Assembly (NCBI GenBank): GCA_035653595.1
Contig: DASRBO010000127.1
Span: 1 to 27,034, forward strand
Source: DASRBO01 sp035653595
GTDB taxonomy: Bacteria; Actinomycetota; Acidimicrobiia; Acidimicrobiales; JAJPHE01
Length of the DNA stretch: 27,034 bases
Direction of reading: 5' to 3'
The position numbers and the translations under genes were made by a program. The notes below the pieces were generated by a model that worked only from the letters and a program-made list of their open reading frames with translations, did no database searches and was not told the DNA's origin. Numbering within the stretch: the stretch's first letter is position 1; each line of letters opens with the position of its first letter. This document shows, piece after piece, positions 20,723 to 27,034 of the stretch.

Positions 20723-21802
20723 GTGGTCCTGAGCGCCGAGCGCCGACAGGCCCTGCTGCAGGCCAAGCTGACCGCCCTGGTGCGCCAGGGCTGGGATGAC
20801 GCCCCGCCCGAGGACGGCACGCTCGGCACCTTCCCCGCCGGGGCGACCCTGATCCACGGCGACCGGGGCTGGGTCCTGGGCGAGAACCCCGACCGGACGG
20901 TCGGAGCGGCGCTGGCCTGGGCCACCAAGGCCGGCCTGGCCGAACTGCACCTGATCGTCCCCGGCGGCGCCGGGGCGGTGGCCCGCCGGGCGGCTCAGTT
21001 CTCCCTGCCGGTGTCGGTGTGGATCCCCGCCGGGCCGGCGGAGCCGTCGGCGCTGGCCCCGGCGCCGCCCGAGCCGCTCGGGCCCCCGACCGACACCCCA
21101 TCGGGATTCGACCTGGGCCGGCTGGAGCCGGTGCTGGCCCGTCTGGGCGACATCGGTCTCGACGTGGTGGTCGAGCACGGGCTGGTGCTAGGCGAGATCC
21201 TCGGCCTCGAGCTGGTCCGGGTGGAGCCCGGTCCCGAAGGCGAGCCGGTGGTGTCAGTGGGCGTGGGCCGCCACGACCGCCACGCCCGCAGCCTGCTCGA
21301 CCCCGCCGGACTCGTCCCGTGGGAGGACCAGGCCCGGCAGGCCATGGTCGAGGTGCGCCGGCGCCGCAGGGCCGACGGCCCCGCCCACCCCGCCCGCCTG
21401 CTGTCCCCCGAGCGGTGGCTGCGGTCGGTGCTGGTGGCGCGGCCCGACCTGGCCGGCGCCCTCCGGCTGGCCCCCTTCCCGCCGCCGTCGGCCCGGCGCG
21501 ACCTCCGGGTGCCCTGTCCCGCCCCCGCCATCGGGGTGGGCGCCGACGGTGCTCCGGTGGCGGTGGTCTGCAGCAGCGGGGTCGACCTCGAGGTGGTTCC
21601 GGTCGCCGCCGACGTGCGGGCCCAGGCCGCCCACGCCGGAGGCGTGGAGTCGGTGACGGTCGTGCTGCCCGCTGGTGACGACCTGCCGGCAATGCGGGCG
21701 CTGGCCGCCCTGTTGGCCGAGCCGGTCGAGGTGAGAACGGTTCCGGCCGACTGGCGCCGCTTCGGCCCGGCCGGGTCGGGCGGCGGCCTCGGTACCCTCT
21801 GA
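20723..21802 (+). CDS. Uncharacterised protein between rpmE and prfA
   Basis: A 359-residue protein I cannot place in a family. The N-terminal ~100 residues look like a compact alpha/beta domain (GATLIHGDRGWVLG, then ALAWATKAGLAELHLIVPGGAGAVARRAAQFSLPVSVW). A Pro/Ala-rich linker follows (~103-128). The middle has GLDVVVEHGLVLGEILGLELVRV and the C-terminal third DLRVPCPAPAIGVGADGAPVAVVCSSGVDLEVVPVAADVR, in which Cys residues recur. There is no signal peptide or membrane segment. It starts with GTG 16 bases after rpmE and stops two bases before prfA, so it sits inside an operon for translation. That context suggests, but does not show, a role near ribosomes or nucleic acid. Confidence 0.8.
   Translation: MVLSAERRQALLQAKLTALVRQGWDDAPPEDGTLGTFPAGATLIHGDRGWVLGENPDRTVGAALAWATKAGLAELHLIVPGGAGAVARRAAQFSLPVSVWIPAGPAEPSALAPAPPEPLGPPTDTPSGFDLGRLEPVLARLGDIGLDVVVEHGLVLGEILGLELVRVEPGPEGEPVVSVGVGRHDRHARSLLDPAGLVPWEDQARQAMVEVRRRRRADGPAHPARLLSPERWLRSVLVARPDLAGALRLAPFPPPSARRDLRVPCPAPAIGVGADGAPVAVVCSSGVDLEVVPVAADVRAQAAHAGGVESVTVVLPAGDDLPAMRALAALLAEPVEVRTVPADWRRFGPAGSGGGLGTL
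21793..21798 (+). promoter_or_regulatory. -10 hexamer TACCCT ahead of prfA
   Basis: TACCCT lies inside the end of the preceding gene, six bases before the prfA ATG at 21805, the leaderless spacing. It could give prfA-prmC-tsaC an internal promoter. Confidence 0.45.
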
Positions 21803-21804
21803 CC

Positions 21805-22884
21805 ATGCTCGAGCGCCACATGCTGGACCGTCTGGCCGAGCTGGAGAAGGAGTACGAGGACGTGGTGGCCCAGCTGTCGGACAGCGCCGTGCTCTCCGAC
21901 CAGCGCCGGCTGCGGGACGTCTCCCGCCGGCACAAGGAGCTCGAGTCGATCGTGACCAAGTTCCGCGCCTACCGCGAGGCCCGCGACGACCTCGAGGCCG
22001 CCCGCGAGCTGTATGCCGACGCCGGTCCGGAGGACCGCGAGTCCCTGCGGGGGGAGATGGACGGTTCCGAGGCCCGCATCACCGGGTTGGAGGACGCCCT
22101 CAAGATCGAGCTGCTGCCCCGCGACCCCAACGATGCCAAGGACGTGATCGTGGAGATCCGCGGCGCCGAGGGCGGCGAGGAGGCCAACCTCTTCGCCAAG
22201 GACCTGTTCGAGATGTACAGCCGCTATGCCGAGCGCATGGGCTGGAAGCTAGAGGTCCTCGGCTCGGATCCCTCCGACATGGGCGGCTTCAACGAGATCA
22301 CCTTCGGGCTGCGGGGCGACGGCGTCTGGAGCCGGATGAAGCACGAGGGCGGCCCCCACCGGGTGCAGCGGGTGCCGGTCACCGAGTCCCAGGGGCGAGT
22401 GCACACCTCGTCGGCGACGGTGACCGTCCTGCCCGAGGCGGAGGAGGTCGACGTCGACATCGACCCAAACGACCTAAAGATCGACGTCTACCGCTCCACC
22501 GGCCCAGGCGGGCAGTCGGTCAACACCACCGACTCGGCGGTGCGCATCACCCACCTGCCCACCGGCACGGTGGTCGCCATGCAGGACGAGAAGAGCCAGA
22601 TCCAGAACCGGGCCAAGGCCATGGTCGTGCTGCGGGCCCGGCTCCTCAAGGCCGAGCAGGACCGCCAGGCCGCCGAGTTGTCCAAGGCGCGGCGCAGCCA
22701 GGTCGGCGGGGGCGGCCGCTCGGAGAAGATCAGGACCTACAACTACAAGGAGAACCGGGTCACCGACCACCGGATCGGGCTCACCCTCTACCGCCTCGAG
22801 CGGGTGCTGCAGGGCGAGCTGGATGAGCTGGTCGAAGCCCTGGTCGCCGACGAGCGGGCCCGCCAGCTGCGAGGGGAGGATTGA
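21805..22884 (+). CDS. prfA: Peptide chain release factor 1
   Basis: A 359-residue RF1, reading UAA and UAG stop codons. PVT at 191-193 (RVPVTESQGRVHTS) occupies the PxT tripeptide site that distinguishes RF1 from RF2 (SPF). GGQ at 235-237 (STGPGGQSVNTTDSAVR) is the peptidyl-transferase-centre motif whose Gln is methylated by PrmC, encoded next. The N-terminal coiled coil (~1-100) and the IRTYNYKENRVTDHRI ending are normal. The stop overlaps the prmC start (TTGA). Confidence 0.97.
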   Translation: MLERHMLDRLAELEKEYEDVVAQLSDSAVLSDQRRLRDVSRRHKELESIVTKFRAYREARDDLEAARELYADAGPEDRESLRGEMDGSEARITGLEDALKIELLPRDPNDAKDVIVEIRGAEGGEEANLFAKDLFEMYSRYAERMGWKLEVLGSDPSDMGGFNEITFGLRGDGVWSRMKHEGGPHRVQRVPVTESQGRVHTSSATVTVLPEAEEVDVDIDPNDLKIDVYRSTGPGGQSVNTTDSAVRITHLPTGTVVAMQDEKSQIQNRAKAMVVLRARLLKAEQDRQAAELSKARRSQVGGGGRSEKIRTYNYKENRVTDHRIGLTLYRLERVLQGELDELVEALVADERARQLRGED

Positions 22885-23738
22885 CCAGCTGGGGTCGGCT
22901 GGCGGCGGAGGCCGCCGCCCGCCTCGGCTCGGACCACGACGCCCGCCGGATAGTCGAGGCGGCCTCCGGGCGCAGCGGGACGGCGCTGACCCTGGCCTGG
23001 GACGAGCCGGCGACCTCCACCGGCCGGGCGGCCGCCGCTGCCATGGTGGCGCGCCGGCTGACCGGCGAGCCCCTGCAGTACGTGGTGCGCTCGTGGGGCT
23101 TCCGCACCCTTGACCTGATGGTCGACGCCCGGGTGCTCATTCCCCGGCCGGAGACCGAGGTCGTCGTCGACCACGCCCTGGCCGAGCTGGGCCGCCTGGC
23201 CACCGGGGGGCGCCGGCCGGTGGTGGTGGACCTGGGCACCGGTTCGGGGGCCATCGCCCTGGCCCTGGCCACTGAGGGCCCGGCCGCCGACATATGGGCC
23301 ACCGACGCCTCGGGCCCCGCCCTCGAGGTGGCGAGCGCCAACCTGGCCGGGGTCGACCACCGCAGCGCCGCCAAGGTCCGACTGGCCCAGGGCTCCTGGT
23401 ACGACGCCCTGCCGGCCGGCCTCCGGGGCCGGGTCGATCTGATCGTCTCCAACCCCCCGTACGTGTCCGAGGGCGACGAGGTGGAGGACCAGGTGGCGGC
23501 GTGGGAGCCGGCCGAGGCCCTCTTCTGCGGGGAGGGGGGGCTGCAGGCGAGTGCGGCCATCCTCACCGGGGCTCCAGCCTGGCTGCGCCGGCCTGGAGTC
23601 GTGGTCCTCGAGCTGGCGGCCCCCCGGGCGGAGGCGACCCGGGCGCTGGCTCTGCGGTCCGGCTTCGGCCCGGCCGAGGTCCATCCCGACCCGTCCGGGC
23701 TGGACCGGGTGCTCGTGGCCCGGCTGCCGTGCCCCTGA
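22881..23738 (+). CDS. prmC: Release factor glutamine methyltransferase
   Basis: A 285-residue enzyme that methylates the GGQ glutamine of release factors using S-adenosylmethionine. The helical N-domain carries GEPLQYVVRSWGF and VLIPRPETEVVVD (86-98). The methyltransferase domain has VVVDLGTGSGAIALALA (114-130) and the catalytic NPPY at 191-194. The start is TTG at 22881-22883, overlapping the prfA stop as TTGA, with GAGGGGAGGA directly upstream; a start this close to the ribosome site is acceptable for coupled translation. The N-terminal MTSWGRLAAEAAARL supports it. Confidence 0.94.
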   Translation: MTSWGRLAAEAAARLGSDHDARRIVEAASGRSGTALTLAWDEPATSTGRAAAAAMVARRLTGEPLQYVVRSWGFRTLDLMVDARVLIPRPETEVVVDHALAELGRLATGGRRPVVVDLGTGSGAIALALATEGPAADIWATDASGPALEVASANLAGVDHRSAAKVRLAQGSWYDALPAGLRGRVDLIVSNPPYVSEGDEVEDQVAAWEPAEALFCGEGGLQASAAILTGAPAWLRRPGVVVLELAAPRAEATRALALRSGFGPAEVHPDPSGLDRVLVARLPCP

Positions 23739-24349
23739 TACCGGCGGGCGGCGATCCCCCCCGGCCGGAGGCGGTCGACGCCGGCGGCCGCGCCCTGGGG
23801 GCCGGCCGGGTGGTCGCCCTGCCCACCGACACCGTCTACGGCCTGGCCGGCCTGGTCGGCCGACCGGAGGCGATGGCGGAGATCTTCGAGCTCAAGGGGC
23901 GGCCCGAGGCGCTGGCCCTGCCCGTGTTGGTGGCGGGGCTGGACCAGGCCGCCTCCCTCGGCATTGTCACCTCCACCGCCTCGATCCTGGCCGGCTCGTT
24001 CTGGCCCGGGGGCCTCACCCTGGTCGTGCCGGCCGCCCCCGGGGTCAGCCTCGACCTCGGCGGCCCCGGCGGCACCGTCGCCCTGCGCTGTCCCGCCCAC
24101 CCCCTTCCCCTCGAGCTGTGCCGGCGGGTGGGCCCGGTCGCCGCCACCAGCGCCAACCGCCACGGCGAGCCGCCGCTGGCCTCGGCCCCAGCGGTCGCAG
24201 CTGCCTTTCCTGGTCTGCTGGTGCTGGACGGGGGAGCCTGCGGAGGGGTGGCGTCCACGGTGGTGGACTGCACGGGAGAGCGCCCGGCGCTGCTCCGGGC
24301 CGGAGCCGTCGACTGGGCCCGGATCGAGGCGGTGGCGGCCGGGGGTTAA
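23729..24349 (+). CDS. tsaC: Threonylcarbamoyl-AMP synthase (Sua5/YciO/YrdC family)
   Basis: A 206-residue YrdC-domain protein making threonylcarbamoyl-AMP for the t6A37 modification of ANN-reading tRNAs. VVALPTDTVYGLAGLVG (28-44) is the typical N-terminal motif, ELKGRPEALALPVLV the basic nucleotide-binding region, and PVAATSANRHGEPPL the SAN motif. It is the short TsaC form without the Sua5 C-terminal domain. The KRP of the family is KGRP here. The GTG at 23729 overlaps the end of prmC by ten bases, so translation is probably coupled. Its TAA shares three bases with the TAA of the convergent thiolase-like gene. Confidence 0.92.
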   Translation: MPLIPAGGDPPRPEAVDAGGRALGAGRVVALPTDTVYGLAGLVGRPEAMAEIFELKGRPEALALPVLVAGLDQAASLGIVTSTASILAGSFWPGGLTLVVPAAPGVSLDLGGPGGTVALRCPAHPLPLELCRRVGPVAATSANRHGEPPLASAPAVAAAFPGLLVLDGGACGGVASTVVDCTGERPALLRAGAVDWARIEAVAAGG

Positions 24350-25869
24350 CCGGCCAGGACGGCCTTGTTCGAGCCCAGCAGGTTGACCCGCCGGCCGCAG
24401 CCCTCCGACGAGGTCAGGGCGGCCAGCTCGTCCGGCTCGCTCAGATTGGCCCACGTGCGGCGGCCGTCGGGAAGCAGGCAGGCCAGGATCCCCAACGACG
24501 GGGTGCCGTCCCGTTCGTGCATGACGGTGTAGGTCTCCACCACCCCAGGACCGTCCGCTGCGCCGGCCAGGCTCCGGCCGGGCAGGGCGTCGACCGCCGC
24601 CTGCACCGACTCGGCCCGGAAGCCGCCCCGGGCCGGTTCGGTCGAGTACAGGCCCACGGCGTGCTTGGTGGCGTACCAACCCAGGGCGGTCACCAACCCG
24701 AGGGCGCCCGGGTCGGACCGCAGACGCCCGCACATGGCGGCGATGGAGTGGGTGACGTAGTTGTTGCCCGGGCCGCCGGCGAAGCTGAGGCCGCCGGTGA
24801 CGGTGAGAGGGCGGTCGGGCTCGTCGAGGCCCAGGCCGATGGCCTGCGCTCCCATCTGCACCGCCGAGGGGAAGCAGGAGTACAGATCGACATGGGCCAC
24901 GTCGCCGGCCGAGCTGCCGTCCAGCTCGAAAGCCCTGGCCGCCGCCAGCCGGATGGCCGGCGAGCTGTGCAGGTTGTCGCGCTCCGACACCAGCCAGTGG
25001 TCGGCCGCCTCCGCCCCGGAGCGGGGGAAGACCCACCGATCGCGGGGCACGCCGGCTGCCTCGGCCGCCTCGGCCGAGCACAGGATGAGGGCGGCGGCCT
25101 GGTCGGTCTGGATGTTGGCGTTCATGTACTTGGTGTACGGGAAGCCGATCATCCGGTTGTCCGGCCGCACGGTGGCGATGTCCTCCGCCGATCTCGCCTC
25201 CGGGCTCCAGGCGTAGGGATTGAGTGCGGCCACGGCCGAGAAGCGCGACCACAGGCCGGCGATCTTCGCCTGGTGTTCCTCGATGCCCTCACCGGCGGCG
25301 CGGCGCAGGGCGTTCTCGAACAGCGGATAGAACTGCACCGGAAGCATGAGGCCCACCGCCGCCTCATCGGGGCCGTGCCCGGCCCGCTCGGTGCCCAGGG
25401 TGCGCGGAGGGGGAGTGCCGGGGTCCTGGGCCGTCCAGGCCAGCTCGGCCCCGCTGCGGCGGGCCAGCATGCGGGTGTGGACTGCCTCCGCCCCGGCCAG
25501 CAGGACCACGTCGAGCTCACCGGCGGCGATCGACCGGGCGGCGTCGTTGACCAGGCTCGGGGGGCTGTTGCCTCCGGTGGCGCTGAGCACCGTTTCGGCC
25601 GGGGTGGCGCCGACCCTTTCCGCGATCAGGGCGCCGGGGTCGACGTAGGCCCAGGACAATAGGGAGACGACCCTCACGCTCTGTGCCCGCGAGAGGAGGT
25701 CGCAGCGGGCCCCGCTGTCGGCCTGGGCCACCCGCAGGACCTCGACCATCATGTCGACCGGCTCGGGCCGGGCGGCGACCTCCTCGACGCTCGGCGCGGC
25801 ACCGGCGGCGGGGCGGCGTACCGACTGGCCGACGCCGACGATGACCGGGGTGCGGGGATCCAGCGCCAT
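24346..25869 (-). CDS. Thiolase-like protein (TLP1-like), probably without thiolase chemistry
   Basis: A 507-residue thiolase-fold protein. MALDPRTPVIVGVGQSVRRP, the core strands, YSCFPSAVQMGAQAIGL and GGLSFAGGPGNNYVTHSIAAM are recognisable. At the position of the nucleophilic Cys (usual C-A/S-G) it reads SATGGNSPPSLV (96-107) with no Cys, and the C-terminal CxG loop is also missing. A ~75-residue tail (TYTVMHERDGTPSLGILACLL, then RTWANL and RRVNLLGSNKAVL) resembles the extra C-terminal domain of mycobacterial thiolase-like protein type 1. It probably binds acyl-CoA and may act in fatty-acid or sterol metabolism; the reaction is unknown. TAGCCT lies ten bases before the ATG. Confidence 0.82.
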   Translation of the reverse strand: MALDPRTPVIVGVGQSVRRPAAGAAPSVEEVAARPEPVDMMVEVLRVAQADSGARCDLLSRAQSVRVVSLLSWAYVDPGALIAERVGATPAETVLSATGGNSPPSLVNDAARSIAAGELDVVLLAGAEAVHTRMLARRSGAELAWTAQDPGTPPPRTLGTERAGHGPDEAAVGLMLPVQFYPLFENALRRAAGEGIEEHQAKIAGLWSRFSAVAALNPYAWSPEARSAEDIATVRPDNRMIGFPYTKYMNANIQTDQAAALILCSAEAAEAAGVPRDRWVFPRSGAEAADHWLVSERDNLHSSPAIRLAAARAFELDGSSAGDVAHVDLYSCFPSAVQMGAQAIGLGLDEPDRPLTVTGGLSFAGGPGNNYVTHSIAAMCGRLRSDPGALGLVTALGWYATKHAVGLYSTEPARGGFRAESVQAAVDALPGRSLAGAADGPGVVETYTVMHERDGTPSLGILACLLPDGRRTWANLSEPDELAALTSSEGCGRRVNLLGSNKAVLAG

Positions 25870-25879
25870 GACCCGGGGG

Positions 25880-25885
25880 AGGCTA
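25880..25885 (-). promoter_or_regulatory. TAGCCT -10 hexamer upstream of the thiolase-like gene
   Basis: On the minus strand TAGCCT is separated by ten bases from the ATG at 25869, so only a few untranslated bases are expected. It is divergent from the glyA promoter region. Confidence 0.4.
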
Positions 25886-25905
25886 AGGCGGGAGGGGCCC
25901 GCCGG

Positions 25906-25911
25906 TACACT
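25906..25911 (+). promoter_or_regulatory. -10 hexamer TACACT for glyA
   Basis: TACACT lies 32 bases before the glyA ATG. Transcription from about 25918 would give a short leader that contains the ribosome site GAGGA (25930-25934). No clear -35 is present. Confidence 0.45.
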
Positions 25912-25943
25912 CGAGCCGGCCCGCCAACCGAGGATCGCCAGCC

Positions 25944-27034
25944 ATGACCCCGCCCGACCCGCTCGCGTCCGACCCCGAGCTCGCCGCCATCGTCCGGCGG
26001 GAGGAGGAGCGTCAGAACACGACCATCCAGCTCATCGCGTCGGAGAACTTCACCTCGCCGGCGGTGCTGGCCGCTACCGGCTCGGTGCTGACCAACAAGT
26101 ACTCCGAGGGCTACCCGGGCCGGCGCTACTACGGCGGAAACCAGGTCATCGACGAGGCCGAGGAGCTGTCCCGCCAGCGGGCCGTGCAGCTCTTCGGCGC
26201 CGAGCACGCAAACGTGCAGCCCCACTCCGGCGCCAACGCCAACATCGCCGTCTACATGGCGGTGCTCGAGCCGGGCGACACCGTGCTGGGCATGCGCCTC
26301 GACCAGGGCGGCCACCTGACCCACGGCTCCCCGGCCAACTGGAGCGGGCAGCTCTACCGGTTCGTGTCCTACGGAGTCACCGAAAGCGACGAGCGCCTCG
26401 CCTACGACCAGATCGCCGAGCTGGCCGCCGCCGAGCGGCCCAAGCTCATCGTGGCCGGGGCGACCGCCTACCCCCGGATCATCGACCCCAAGCCGTTCCG
26501 GCGCATCGCCGACGACGTGGGCGCGCTCTTCATGTTCGACGCCGCCCACGTGGCCGGCCTGGTCGCCGGGGGCGCCCACCCCAACCCGGTGCCCCATGCC
26601 GACATCGTCACCTTCACCACCCACAAGACCCTGCGGGGCCCGAGGGGCGGGGCGATCCTGTGCCGCGAGGCGCTGGCCGCCGACATCGACCGGGCCGTCT
26701 TCCCCGGCTTGCAGGGCGGCCCCCTGGAGCATGTGATCGCCGCCAAGGCGGTCGCCTTCCGCGAGGCGTCGACCCCCGCCTTCGCCGCCTACGCCGCCCA
26801 GGTGGTGGCCAACGCCCAGGCCTTCGCCGCCGCCCTGGCCTCCGAGGGCTTCCGGCTGGTGTCGGGGGGGACAGACAACCACCTGCTGCTGGTCGATCTG
26901 CGCACCTTCGCCGCCAAGCTCACCGGCAAGGCGGCCCAGGAGGCCCTCGACGCCGCCGGCATCACCTGCAACCGCAACCAGATCCCCGGCGACCCCCGCT
27001 CCCCCTTCGTTACCAGCGGCCTGCGGCTCGGAAC
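25944..27034 (+). CDS. glyA: Serine hydroxymethyltransferase, 3' end outside the window
   Basis: The first 363 codons of a fold-I PLP enzyme (usual length ~420) converting serine and tetrahydrofolate to glycine and methylene-tetrahydrofolate. IQLIASENFTSPAVL, NKYSEGYPGRRYYGG and the FDAAHVAGLVAGG strand, whose Asp contacts PLP, are present; Lys228 in VTFTTHKTLRGPRGG forms the Schiff base. The later GLQGGPLEHVIAAKAVAF and CNRNQIPGDPRSPF are also typical. The ATG has GAGGA upstream with a nine-base spacer. The frame is open to the last base. In related genomes glyA often follows the prmC-tsaC genes; here a thiolase-like gene intervenes. Confidence 0.96.
   Translation, partial: MTPPDPLASDPELAAIVRREEERQNTTIQLIASENFTSPAVLAATGSVLTNKYSEGYPGRRYYGGNQVIDEAEELSRQRAVQLFGAEHANVQPHSGANANIAVYMAVLEPGDTVLGMRLDQGGHLTHGSPANWSGQLYRFVSYGVTESDERLAYDQIAELAAAERPKLIVAGATAYPRIIDPKPFRRIADDVGALFMFDAAHVAGLVAGGAHPNPVPHADIVTFTTHKTLRGPRGGAILCREALAADIDRAVFPGLQGGPLEHVIAAKAVAFREASTPAFAAYAAQVVANAQAFAAALASEGFRLVSGGTDNHLLLVDLRTFAAKLTGKAAQEALDAAGITCNRNQIPGDPRSPFVTSGLRLG

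Overview
The window is a high-GC (clearly over 70 %) chromosomal segment from an actinobacterium. Dense ORFs, many GTG/TTG starts, and the order lysA-hom-thrC-rho-rpmE-prfA-prmC-tsaC match the Mycobacterium type cluster. The 42-residue Gly-Tyr-Trp / Phe-Gly-Asp repeats of the first, truncated protein are a type I associate with Acidimicrobiia, so an uncultured or little-studied member of that class is the best guess (inference). I see no mobile element, CRISPR array, tRNA or rRNA, and no compositional break that would suggest recent transfer.

Layout. 1-3.9 kb: end of a repeat protein, a coupled YbjQ-DUF1707 pair, a PhzF-type isomerase, a Rossmann/DUF2520 protein, a 60-residue basic ORF and a DUF2071 protein. 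3.9-6.1 kb: an MTHFR-like protein divergent from a PheS-like class II ligase fused to an FDX-ACB domain; the ligase is preceded by a structured leader with a 25-codon peptide ORF. 6.1-10.1 kb: a family III CoA transferase, two alpha/beta hydrolases and a response regulator with an unrecognised output domain. 10.1-12.9 kb: leuA followed by a nitronate monooxygenase-type flavoprotein, controlled by a textbook leucine attenuator (Leu-rich leader peptide, terminator, sigma70-type promoter). 13-24.3 kb: argS divergent from lysA-hom-thrC, then rho, rpmE, an unrecognised gene, prfA, prmC and tsaC. thrB, found between thrC and rho in mycobacteria, is absent. 24.3-27 kb: a thiolase-like protein without the usual nucleophilic cysteine, convergent with tsaC, and the start of glyA.

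The genes combine amino-acid supply (leucine, lysine, threonine, glycine/one-carbon) with translation (ArgRS, L31, RF1 and its methylase, t6A synthesis) and transcription termination (Rho). A recurring signal is a TANNNT -10 hexamer 6-7 bases before the start codon, as expected for leaderless mRNAs. It decides several starts and predicts an unusual ATC start for lysA. The most interesting locus is the PheS-like ligase: its residues corresponding to the phenylalanine pocket are altered and it has its own candidate attenuator.
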